This document shows, piece after piece, positions 51,550 through 58,780 of a stretch of 64,000 bases of DNA. Location of the stretch: the NCBI RefSeq assembly GCF_018263855.1, contig NZ_CP073318.1, positions 4,216,001 to 4,280,000 on the forward strand. The letters are read 5' to 3'. The notes under the pieces were generated by a model. The model did not search any database, was not told the DNA's origin, and saw nothing but the letters and a program-made list of their open reading frames with translations. Positions within the stretch are counted from its first letter, which is position 1, and each line of letters begins with the position of its first letter. Source of the DNA: Kutzneria sp. CA-103260 (lineage in GTDB: Bacteria > Actinomycetota > Actinomycetes > Mycobacteriales > Pseudonocardiaceae). A program made the translations under genes and the position numbers.

Positions 51550-52248
51550 ATGGACACGGTGGTGGTGACGGACGTCCCGCGGGCACCGCTCGACGCGATC
51601 GATCAGTTGGCCGACTACGGCGTGGCGACAGTGCACGAGGCGTTGGGGCGCATCGGTTACCTGGGTCCGGACCATCGGCCGACGCACCTGGGCCGCCGCA
51701 TCGGCGGCTCGGCGGTCACGGTGCTGTGCTGGCCCGGGGACAACCTGATGATCCACGCGGCGGTCGAGCAGTGCCAGGCCGGCGACGTGCTGGTCGTCAC
51801 CACCGCTTCTCCCTGCACGGACGGCCTGTTCGGCGAGTTGCTGGCAACTTCGTTGCAGGCGCGGGGAGTTCGCGGTCTGGTCATCGACACCGGCGTGCGG
51901 GACGTCGCCGAGCTGCGCGCGATGGGGTTTGCGGTGTGGTCCAGGGCGGTCAGCGCCCAGGGTACGGTCAAGTCGACGGCGGGTGCGGTGAACGTGCCGA
52001 TTGTCGTTGGGGCGCAGACGATCCAGGCCGGTGATGTGATCCTGGCCGATGATGACGGGGTGCTCCGCGTGCCCCGGGGCGAGGTGCCGAGGGCGATCGA
52101 ACTGGCGAAGGCACGGGTCGACAAGGAACAAGCGACGCGGGAGGCGTTCCAGGCCGGGCAACTCGGCTTGGACCGGTACGGACTGCGGGACAAGCTGGCC
52201 GCGCTGGGTGTCCGATACGTGACGGCCGCGGAGTACGGGATCCGATGA
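51550..52248 (+). CDS. 4-carboxy-4-hydroxy-2-oxoadipate aldolase / RraA-like protein
   Basis: 232 residues. TVHEALGRIGYLGPDHRP, GGSAVTVLCWPGDNLMIHAAVEQC, and RGVRGLVIDTGVRDVAEL (the GxxxDxGxRD metal/substrate motif of class II HMG/CHA aldolases) are present. In the gallate and protocatechuate 4,5-cleavage routes this enzyme (GalC/LigK) splits CHA into pyruvate and oxaloacetate. It lies between the regulator (2 bases) and the tautomerase (4-bp overlap). An RNase E inhibitor role is excluded by context. Confidence 0.9.
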   Translation: MDTVVVTDVPRAPLDAIDQLADYGVATVHEALGRIGYLGPDHRPTHLGRRIGGSAVTVLCWPGDNLMIHAAVEQCQAGDVLVVTTASPCTDGLFGELLATSLQARGVRGLVIDTGVRDVAELRAMGFAVWSRAVSAQGTVKSTAGAVNVPIVVGAQTIQAGDVILADDDGVLRVPRGEVPRAIELAKARVDKEQATREAFQAGQLGLDRYGLRDKLAALGVRYVTAAEYGIR

Positions 52249-53246
52249 TGGCTGGTGTTCCGTGCATGCTGATACGGGGCGGCACCTCCAAGGGAGCCTA
52301 CTTCCTCGCCGCCGATCTGCCGTCGGATCCGGCCGAGCGCGACGATCTGCTGATCCGGACCATGGGCAGCGGGGATCCGCGCCAGATCGACGGAATCGGC
52401 GGCGCGACGCCGTTGACCAGCAAAGTCGCCGTGGTGTCGCCGAGTTCCGAGCCGAACGTGGACGTCGACTACCTGTTCCTCCAGCTGGGTGTGGAGGAGG
52501 CGACCGTCTCCGACCGGCAGAACTGCGGCAACCTCCTGGCCGGTGTCGGGCCGTTCGCCGTGGCGCGCGGGCTGGTGCCGACGGATCGTCCGGTGCGGAT
52601 CCGGATGGTCAACTCGGACAGTGTCGCCACGGCGCGGTTTCCGGTCGGGGAGGTCGCCATCTCCGGGGTTCCCGGCACCGCCCCCGGCGTGGTGCTGGAC
52701 TTCGATGACACCGAGGGACCCAACGGGTTGCTGCCGACTGGGAACCTGGTCGACGTGATCGACGGCGTGCCGGTGACCTGTGTGGACAACGGGATGCCGG
52801 TGGTGGTTGCCCGGGCGGCGGATCTCGGCGTCACCGGCTATGAGTCGGTCTCCCAACTGGCCGATGATCTCGCGTTGCGGGATCGAGTGCAGCGGCTGCG
52901 GATGCAGGCGGCCGCCTTGATGGGGCTTCGGGACACCACGTCGGTGCCGAAGACCACGCTGGTAGCGCCGCCGGTCGATGGCGGCTCCATCTGCACCCGA
53001 ACCTTCATTCCCCTGCGGCTGCACACGTCCATCGGCGTGCTCGGCGCGGTCAGCGTCGCCACCGCGCTCCTGATGGACGGGGGCGTCGGCCATGAGCTGT
53101 TCAGCGGTTCGTCCAGAGTGGACGTCGAGCATCCCACCGGTCACCTCCAAGTGGAGGTCGAGCTGGACCCGGCCGGCCGGGTGCGGCGCAGCGGCGTCGT
53201 GCGCACCGCCCGCACGCTGTTCGACGGCACGGTTTTCCCCCGCTAG
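52245..53246 (+). CDS. 4-oxalomesaconate tautomerase, GalD/PrpF family
   Basis: 333 residues. CMLIRGGTSKGAYFLAADLP is the PrpF-family start, with IDGIGGATPLTSKVAVV next; DRQNCGNLLAGVGPFAV and CVDNGMPVVV carry the family Cys residues of the diaminopimelate-epimerase-like fold. GalD interconverts the keto and enol forms of 4-oxalomesaconate between gallate dioxygenase and hydratase. Two consecutive ATG codons at 52245 and 52248 are possible starts; the first overlaps the aldolase stop. Confidence 0.88.
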   Translation: MMAGVPCMLIRGGTSKGAYFLAADLPSDPAERDDLLIRTMGSGDPRQIDGIGGATPLTSKVAVVSPSSEPNVDVDYLFLQLGVEEATVSDRQNCGNLLAGVGPFAVARGLVPTDRPVRIRMVNSDSVATARFPVGEVAISGVPGTAPGVVLDFDDTEGPNGLLPTGNLVDVIDGVPVTCVDNGMPVVVARAADLGVTGYESVSQLADDLALRDRVQRLRMQAAALMGLRDTTSVPKTTLVAPPVDGGSICTRTFIPLRLHTSIGVLGAVSVATALLMDGGVGHELFSGSSRVDVEHPTGHLQVEVELDPAGRVRRSGVVRTARTLFDGTVFPR

Positions 53247-53258
53247 CAAGGAGATCGC

Positions 53259-54194
53259 ATGGCTCCCCGACACGACGTCGCGCACCTCGGGCATGTCGAG
53301 CTGCTCACCCCGGAACCCGAGCGCAGCCTGTGGTTCTTCACCGAGCTCATGGGGCTCACCGAGAACGGCCGCGACGGCGATTCGGTGTTCCTGCGCACGT
53401 GGGACGACTATGAGCAGTACAGCCTGGTGCTCACCGCCAGCGACACTTCCGGCCTCCGCCGCACTGCCTTGCGGACTTCCAGCCAGGGCGCCCTCGACCG
53501 GCTGGCCACTGCGATCCCCGACGGCCGGTGGCTGCCCGCCGGCGCCGGCATCGGCCCAAGCTACTTGTGCACCGATCCCGATGGCCACGAAATCCAGCTG
53601 TACTGGGAAACCACGTGGTTCGAGGCGCCGCCGCACCTGGCGCCGTCGCTGAAGAACCAGCCGCAGGCCCACCCCGGCCGGGGCATCGGCGTCCGGCGGC
53701 TCGACCACGTCAACTTCCTGGCCGCCGACGTCCCCGCCAACAGCGGCTTCGTCGCCGACGCGCTGGGCGGCGAGGTCACCGAGCAGATCGTCCTGGACGA
53801 CGGTTCCGTCGCCGCGTCGTGGCTCCACTTCGGCAACAAGTCCTACGATCTCGTCTACACCAACGACTGGACCGGCAGTTCCGGCCGCCTGCACCACATC
53901 GCGTTCGCCACCGACACCCGCGAGGACATTCTCCGCGGCGCCGACATCTTCCTCGACAACGACGTGTTCATCGAGACCGGCCCGCACAAGCACGCCATCC
54001 AGCAGACGTTCTTCCTGTACGTCTACGAGCCCGGCGGCAACCGGATCGAGCTGTGCAACCCGCTCACCCGGCTGATCCTGGCCCCCGACTGGCGCCCCAT
54101 CAGCTGGACCCAGGCCGAACGGGCCAAGGGGCAGGCGTGGGGACTGAAGACCATCGAGTCCTTCCACACCCACGGCACTCCGCCGGTGCCGTAA
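53259..54194 (+). CDS. Type I extradiol ring-cleavage dioxygenase (VOC fold)
   Basis: 311 residues with two VOC modules. The N-terminal module (VAHLGHVELLTPEPERSLWF) lacks a metal set; the C-terminal one carries the iron triad His150 (RRLDHVNF), His213 (RLHHIAF) and Glu264 (NRIEL), plus His245 (GPHKHAI) and Tyr254/256 (FFLYVYEPGGNRIE), as in catechol 2,3-dioxygenases. It would open a catechol-type ring next to a hydroxyl. Its place 12 bases after the tautomerase gene makes gallate or a similar trihydroxy acid a likely substrate. A GGAG ribosome site precedes the ATG. Confidence 0.88.
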   Translation: MAPRHDVAHLGHVELLTPEPERSLWFFTELMGLTENGRDGDSVFLRTWDDYEQYSLVLTASDTSGLRRTALRTSSQGALDRLATAIPDGRWLPAGAGIGPSYLCTDPDGHEIQLYWETTWFEAPPHLAPSLKNQPQAHPGRGIGVRRLDHVNFLAADVPANSGFVADALGGEVTEQIVLDDGSVAASWLHFGNKSYDLVYTNDWTGSSGRLHHIAFATDTREDILRGADIFLDNDVFIETGPHKHAIQQTFFLYVYEPGGNRIELCNPLTRLILAPDWRPISWTQAERAKGQAWGLKTIESFHTHGTPPVP

Positions 54195-54222
54195 GCGAGG
54201 GATCCGGCCTCCCTGCCAGGTT

Positions 54223-54297
54223 CGAGCGGCAGTAGGCGGTCTTGGCCGGGCCAACAGGCCGAGCGGCGGCACTCGCTGGGTTAGTGGGCCGAGCGGC
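54223..54297. repeat. Three imperfect copies of a CGAGCGGC-centred repeat
   Basis: CGAGCGGC followed by (A/G)G(T/C)A occurs at 54223, 54260 and 54290, spaced 37 and 30 bases, in the gap between the dioxygenase and the AraC gene and running into the AraC 3' end. Confidence 0.45.
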
Positions 54298-55207
54298 GGT
54301 AGTGGCTTGGGGAACAGCCGTATTCGCGGCGGAAGGCGGCGGAGAACTGGGCGGCGCTCTGGTAACCGCAGGCGGTCATGATCTGCTGCACGGACTGGGA
54401 GCTGCCCCGCAGGAGGCTGGCGGCGCGACGGAGGCGGAGGCGGACGAGGTAGCGGTGCGGGGTGGTGCCGGTGGCCTGCCTGAAACTCCGAAGCAGGTGA
54501 TACTTGCTCATGTTGGCCTGGAGGGCGAGGTCGTCGAGGGTGATGTCCTCGTGCAGACACTCGCGGAGGTAGCCGAGCAGGGAGTGCAGGGTGGTGCGGC
54601 CGAGCATGGCCTGGGGCTCCACCGCCGGCCGGGAGTGCACGACGTGCAGCAGGTGAGCGGTGAGGGCATGGGCCAGCGAGTCGGCGTACAGGCCGGCGGC
54701 TCGTTGCCCGAGGGCGCCGGAGACGGCATAGCCGGTGGCGGTGACGAAGGGGTCGTCGACGGTGAGGGAATCGGGCAGCTCGTGCGGGCGAACCGTCCCC
54801 ACGCCGCCCACCTCGTGGCTGATCTCGTCCACGAGATCGGGATACAGGTACATGTGCACGGAATGCAGCGGCTCGGGGGACTCGGCCCGCCAGCGCAGTG
54901 ATGACGACCGCAGAGGAGCGGTCACGCCGGCGGAGCCGGGGCGGTATGCCGCGCTGTGCCACCGCGAGCCGGACCGAGCCTCGATGGTGTAGCTGCCCCC
55001 GGTGGCGACCACGACCAGCAGCGCCGCGGTGGGGGCGGTCTCGAACTCTTCGGCGTACGACGGATCGTGGTAGCTACGGGCCAGCATGGACCGCCAGCCG
55101 AGGTCGTCGCTGCCGGCGAGCCGCCGCGAGGGCAGCGCCCGGTCGGCGTCGAGCACGCCGGCCAGGGCCTCGCTGTGCGACATCGACCCGCCGCCGACAC
55201 CGGCCAT
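54281..55207 (-). CDS. AraC-family transcriptional regulator
   Basis: 308 residues. The first 190 residues are a sensor domain of the cupin-like AraC type (LLVVVATGGSYTIEAR, WHSAAYRPGSAGVTAPL). The last 100 contain both helix-turn-helix units: ITLDDLALQANMSKYHLLRSFRQATG and SVQQIMTACGYQSAAQFSAAFRREYGCSPSHYR. The ATG at 55207 has GAAGGAA 5 bases upstream; a later ATG at 55183 is weaker. It follows the F420-type oxidoreductase gene on the same strand after 92 bases, so the two may share a transcript or be co-regulated. Confidence 0.88.
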   Translation of the reverse strand: MAGVGGGSMSHSEALAGVLDADRALPSRRLAGSDDLGWRSMLARSYHDPSYAEEFETAPTAALLVVVATGGSYTIEARSGSRWHSAAYRPGSAGVTAPLRSSSLRWRAESPEPLHSVHMYLYPDLVDEISHEVGGVGTVRPHELPDSLTVDDPFVTATGYAVSGALGQRAAGLYADSLAHALTAHLLHVVHSRPAVEPQAMLGRTTLHSLLGYLRECLHEDITLDDLALQANMSKYHLLRSFRQATGTTPHRYLVRLRLRRAASLLRGSSQSVQQIMTACGYQSAAQFSAAFRREYGCSPSHYRRSAH

Positions 55208-55299
55208 AACGTTCCTTCGGATCCATACGATGCGTACCGGGCCATTATCGCAGGTGCGGCTGGCCCGGAGTCTTGAGCAGGCTGACACGCCTCTGGCGA

Positions 55300-56118
55300 T
55301 CACCGCCGGTCGAGCAGACCGGCCCAGCCGTCGAGCCGGTCGACGTCGTCCGGGCCCGACATGAACGTGAACAGACAGCGGTCCACGCCTGCCTCGGCGA
55401 ACGCCCGCAGCATCGCGGGGTCGGGGATGGCGCCGAACAGCGTGACCGGCACCGGCCGAGCCGCCCGCTGACGCAGGGCGGCGATCCGGTCGGCCAATTC
55501 CCGCACGGAAGCGAGCGGTCCACACTGCGGCAGCCAGCCGTCGCCGAACGCGAGCACTCGATCCTCCGCGCCGGGACCGTTGCCGCCGACCAACACCGGC
55601 GGATGCGGCCGCTGCACCGGCTTCGGCCACGACCACAGCGGATCGAAGTCGACGTGCGGACCGTGATGCTCGGCCTCATCGGCAGTCCAGATCGCTCGCA
55701 TCGCCTGGACCCGATCGGCCAGCATGGCCATCCGCTGCCGCGCGTCGGTGCCGTGATTGGCGAGCTCCAGTCGGTTCCAGCCGGCGCCGACGCCGAACTC
55801 GAAGAGGCCGCCGGACATCCGGTCGATGCTGGCGACCTCCTTGGCCGTGATGATCGGATCCCGTTCCGGCACCAGGCACACCGCCGTGCCCAGGCGCAGC
55901 GTGGTGGTCACGGCCGCCGCCGCGGCAAGGGCGACAAAAGGGTCGTAGGTGGCGGCGTAGTCGCGGGCCGGGCGGTTGTCGTCGCGCCGGCTGGCCACGG
56001 GGATGTGCGTGTGCTCGGCGTACCAGAGCGACTCGAAGCCGCGTTCCTCGACCGCACGGGCGAGTTCGGCCGGTGTCAGGCCGTCGCAACCACCGAACAC
56101 CGCGATCCCCAGCTGCAT
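55300..56118 (-). CDS. LLM-class F420-dependent oxidoreductase
   Basis: 272 residues. MQLGIAVFGGCDGLTPAELARAVEERGFESLWYAEHTHIP-type start (read in parts), then TLRLGTAVCLVPERDPIITAKEVASIDRMSGGLFEFGVGAGW, and RPHPPVLVGGNGPGAEDRVLAFGDGWLPQ. This is the common mycobacterial-type F420 group. Substrate unknown. It is divergent from the Tat-exported lyase-like gene; the 204-base gap contains a palindrome at 56176-56190. Confidence 0.88.
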   Translation of the reverse strand: MQLGIAVFGGCDGLTPAELARAVEERGFESLWYAEHTHIPVASRRDDNRPARDYAATYDPFVALAAAAAVTTTLRLGTAVCLVPERDPIITAKEVASIDRMSGGLFEFGVGAGWNRLELANHGTDARQRMAMLADRVQAMRAIWTADEAEHHGPHVDFDPLWSWPKPVQRPHPPVLVGGNGPGAEDRVLAFGDGWLPQCGPLASVRELADRIAALRQRAARPVPVTLFGAIPDPAMLRAFAEAGVDRCLFTFMSGPDDVDRLDGWAGLLDRR

Positions 56119-56175
56119 GCCGGCACGCTAGCGGCCCGCCGCGCGCACCGCCGCAAATTTTCGTATCCCTCGGAT

Positions 56176-56190
56176 GAAATGGTTTCCATT
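56176..56190. promoter_or_regulatory. Overlapping palindromes, possible LacI-type operator
   Basis: GAAA-TGG-TTTC (56176-56186) overlaps AATGG-TTT-CCATT (56178-56190) in an AT-rich patch about 135 bases before the lyase-like gene. It resembles LacI-family sites but no LacI gene is adjacent. Confidence 0.45.
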
Positions 56191-56322
56191 GACAGCGTGG
56201 AAGCGTCAGTTCTAAGGTCGGTGCCGCAAGACATCGGATGTTCTGGCCTCGCGAACGGGGTCGTTCTCCCGCCGCCCGATGTGTACCCCCTGTCGTTCGC
56301 CGCCAGGAAGGACACACCGACG

Positions 56323-57147
56323 ATGTCGGAATCCCTGCCGCACGCGCATTCCCGCAGGACCATGCTGCGCACGCTGGCCGTCACGGCGCTCGCCGCGCCG
56401 ATCGCGCTGCGCCCGCTCAGCTCGGCCTTCGCCACCCCGGCGGCCACCACCCTCTGGCACCCGAACCCCGCCACCGACGGGCTGAAGGCGTTCGAGGGCA
56501 TCGAGGCCGACCGGGTTGGCAAGCACCCGGACCGCAAGTACGTCGTGGTCGAGGGCGGCGACCACTACCGGTTCAACATCTGGAAGGACGACCGGGACAG
56601 CACCGGCGGCGGCGACCGCCAGCGCACCGAGTCGAAGGGCATGGTGCAGAACGGCACCGCGCTGAAGATGAAGAACGGCGAGACCTGGACCATCGCCTAC
56701 GACATGTACATGCCGTCTTCCCTGCACGGCACCGACAAGTTCACCCACATCTTCCAGACCAAGACGCCGTCCACCAACGGCGGCCCGTGGGTGACGATCG
56801 ACCTGAGCCGCAGCGGCAGCACGGAGATCATCCAGGCCCGCGCCTACTCCAACTCCGGCTCGCCGGCGATCGCCAAGACGGACCTGGCGCCGCTGCGGGA
56901 CAAGTGGATCAACATCTCGCTGACGCTGACCCCGGGCACCAAGGGCGCGTGCACCGCGATCATCCGCAGCGGCGCGGGCAGCAGCGCGCCGATCGCGGCG
57001 CAAGGGCACATGACCGGCGTGAACATCCCCGACCAGGGCGACTACGTGCGGCCGAAGTGGGGCATCTACCGGTCGGTGCAGAGCGCCAGCTCGGACATCC
57101 TGGACACCTATCTGCTGTTCAAGAACTACACGGCGACGAAGAACTGA
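56323..57147 (+). CDS. Tat-exported polysaccharide lyase-like jelly-roll protein
   Basis: 274 residues. HSRRTMLRTLAVTALAAPI is a twin-arginine signal. The mature part has GDHYRFNIWKDDRDS, RQRTESKGMVQNG, WTIAYDMYMPSSLHGTDKFTHIFQTK and KWINISLTLTPGTKG, an order typical of heparin-lyase/PL14-20-like concanavalin folds that are exported by actinomycetes. Catalytic residues cannot be fixed without an alignment. The ATG at 56323 follows AGGAAGGA by 10 bases. The last codons are followed by an AT-poor gap and the iron box of the next gene. Confidence 0.72.
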   Translation: MSESLPHAHSRRTMLRTLAVTALAAPIALRPLSSAFATPAATTLWHPNPATDGLKAFEGIEADRVGKHPDRKYVVVEGGDHYRFNIWKDDRDSTGGGDRQRTESKGMVQNGTALKMKNGETWTIAYDMYMPSSLHGTDKFTHIFQTKTPSTNGGPWVTIDLSRSGSTEIIQARAYSNSGSPAIAKTDLAPLRDKWINISLTLTPGTKGACTAIIRSGAGSSAPIAAQGHMTGVNIPDQGDYVRPKWGIYRSVQSASSDILDTYLLFKNYTATKN

Positions 57148-57219
57148 AGGGGCGAAAGGAAAAAGGGGGCCGAACCGCGAAGGTCTGAGCGGCCGTGCCT
57201 CCGCCATCCGGGCGCTTGA

Positions 57220-57258
57220 GTAGGTCAGCCTCGCCTAAGTTAGGCTAGGCTGACCTAC
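57220..57258. promoter_or_regulatory. 39-bp iron box (DmdR/IdeR-type operator)
   Basis: The 39 bases form one palindrome centred on 57239 with 18 of 19 pairs matching (arms GTAGGTCAGCCT and AGGCTGACCTAC; core GCCTAA-G-TTAGGC). The 19-base window at 57235-57253 agrees at 14 positions with the actinobacterial iron box consensus TTAGGTTAGGCTAACCTAA. It ends 27 bases before the formyltransferase ATG, so iron-dependent repression is expected. Confidence 0.85.
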
Positions 57259-57285
57259 TCGTCAGCCAACGGAAGGCACCTGCGC

Positions 57286-58230
57286 ATGCGCGTCGCGATG
57301 TTCGGCTACCAGACCTGGGGGCACCGCACCCTGCGTGCCCTGATCGACGCCGGCCACGAGGTCGCGCTGGTGGTGACGCATCCCCAGAGCGACCACGCGT
57401 ACGAGCGGATCTGGGCGGACTCGGTGGCCGACCTGGCGCGGGAGCACGGCATCCGGGTGCTGCTGCGGGAACGGCCGGACGACGCGGAGCTGCTGGCCGA
57501 GCTACAGGCCGCCGACCTGGACCTGATCGTGGCCAACAACTGGCGGACCTGGCTGCCGCCGGAGGTGTTCGACCTGCCCCGGCACGGCACGCTGAACATC
57601 CACGACTCGCTGCTGCCGGCCTACGCCGGCTTCTCCCCCGTGATCTGGGCGCTGCTCAACAACGAGCCCGAGGTCGGCGTTACCGCGCACATGATGGACG
57701 GCGAGCTGGACGCGGGCGGCGTCGTGCTGCAGCGATCGGTGCCGGTCGGCCCGGCCGACACCTCGGCCGACCTGTTCCACCGCACCGTGGACCTGATCGC
57801 GCCGATCACCGCCGAGGCGATCAAGCTGATCGAGCAGGGCTGCACGCCGCAGCCGCAGGACCGGTCCAAGGCCAGCTTCTTCCACAAGCGGGCCAAGCGG
57901 GACAGCCTGATCGACTGGAACTGGACGCCGGAGTACATCGAACGACTGGTGCGGGCCCAGTCCGACCCGTACCCGAACGCCTTCACGTACCACCGCGGCC
58001 AGGAGCTGCGCATCGTGAAGGCCTCGGTCTCCCAGGGCCACTACGGCGGCACGCCGGGCCGGATCTTCTACCGTGAGGGCGACGGCGTGGTGATCGTCGC
58101 CGGCCCGGACGCCCGTCGCGGCACCTTCCCCGGCCTGGTGATCGAGCGGGTGCGCACCGCGGACGGCGCGGAGCTGGCCGCGAACGACTACTTCAAGACG
58201 ATGGGCGGCTACCTCACCGACCGCCCGTGA
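57286..58230 (+). CDS. Formyltransferase of the hydroxyornithine (siderophore) type
   Basis: 314 residues. The N-terminal half is a formyltransferase domain: LDLIVANNWRTWLPPEVFDLPRHGTLNIHDSLLPAYAGFSP (in parts) contains the catalytic Asn/His/Asp set as N-I-H-D-SLLP and the later HMMDGELDAGGVV. A C-terminal Fmt-C-like domain follows (RDSLIDWNWTPEYIERLVRA, DPYPNAFTY). Compared with Met-tRNA formyltransferase the sequence agrees better with CchA/Rft-like N5-hydroxyornithine formyltransferases, and the strong iron box supports this. No NRPS, ornithine hydroxylase or siderophore transporter is in this window, so it would act in trans. Confidence 0.85.
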   Translation: MRVAMFGYQTWGHRTLRALIDAGHEVALVVTHPQSDHAYERIWADSVADLAREHGIRVLLRERPDDAELLAELQAADLDLIVANNWRTWLPPEVFDLPRHGTLNIHDSLLPAYAGFSPVIWALLNNEPEVGVTAHMMDGELDAGGVVLQRSVPVGPADTSADLFHRTVDLIAPITAEAIKLIEQGCTPQPQDRSKASFFHKRAKRDSLIDWNWTPEYIERLVRAQSDPYPNAFTYHRGQELRIVKASVSQGHYGGTPGRIFYREGDGVVIVAGPDARRGTFPGLVIERVRTADGAELAANDYFKTMGGYLTDRP

Positions 58231-58235
58231 CGAGA

Positions 58236-58266
58236 CGACGGGGACTCGCAACCCGAGCCCCCGTCG
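58236..58266. terminator. Hairpin between convergent genes
   Basis: GACGGGG-a-CTCG pairs with CGAG-c-CCCCGTC around a 5-base loop, 6 bases after the formyltransferase stop and 7 before that of the convergent YCII gene. Confidence 0.65.
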
Positions 58267-58272
58267 ACCGTC

Positions 58273-58626
58273 TCACGCCGACTCGTGCGGCACCGGCCAC
58301 AGCTCGACCGGATCCTGGTCGGCGATCGGCATGTCGGCGGCGATCTCCCGGGCCCGTGCCTCGTCGGCCACGTCCAGCAGGTAGAAGCTGGCCATGTACT
58401 CCTTGGTCTCCAGGTACGGGCCGTCGGTGACCACGGCCGCCCCGCCGACCCGGCGCACCAGCTTGGCCTCGGCGGCGTCGGCCAGGCCGTAGGCGCCGAG
58501 CAGCTCGCCGGTCTCCCGGTAGCGGGTGTTGAACGCCTCCTGCTGGGCGATCACCTCGGGCCACTGCTCGGCCGGCAGCGAGTCCCACTTCTCCTTGTTG
58601 CCGTAGATCATGAGCAGGTACTTCAT
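58273..58626 (-). CDS. YCII/DGPF-domain protein
   Basis: 117 residues. MKYLLMIYGNKEKWDSLP start, then LVRRVGGAAVVTDGPYLETKEYMASFYLLDV: the TDGP(F/Y)xExKE motif defines the DGPF/YCII group, and VADEARAREIAADMP follows as in the family. It is a small ferredoxin-like dimer. Members are often found beside ECF sigma factors, which is not the case here. Function unknown. Clear GGAG ribosome site before the ATG at 58626. Confidence 0.88.
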   Translation of the reverse strand: MKYLLMIYGNKEKWDSLPAEQWPEVIAQQEAFNTRYRETGELLGAYGLADAAEAKLVRRVGGAAVVTDGPYLETKEYMASFYLLDVADEARAREIAADMPIADQDPVELWPVPHESA

Positions 58627-58705
58627 CGCTGCGCTCCTTCACGTCTTCGAGCTCGGTCACCAGTGGGTCGGAGCCGGTCGGCCGTTCTCTACACGCTACT
58701 GAGGA

Positions 58706-58739
58706 CCTGGTTCCGCGCGGAGCGCGACGCGGAACCAGG
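58706..58739 (-). terminator. Perfect 12-bp hairpin after the protease gene
   Basis: Stem 58706-58717 with 58728-58739 and a 10-base loop, beginning 42 bases after the protease stop on the minus strand. It separates the protease from the YCII gene. Confidence 0.8.
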
Positions 58740-58780
58740 CCGGGGTGGATCAGTGCAGCGGTGGATCAGGGCAGAGTCGG

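Noticed and set aside
51550..52248. Regulator of RNase E activity (RraA) as function
   Set aside because: The sequence belongs to the RraA-like fold, but the metal-binding GxRD motif and the catabolic neighbours fit the CHA aldolase.
51657..54962. A 1101-codon open frame on the minus strand
   Set aside because: It runs antisense across the aldolase, tautomerase, dioxygenase and AraC genes, which have clear family motifs; in DNA of this GC content long antisense frames arise by chance. Its protein is Arg/Pro/His-rich without motifs.
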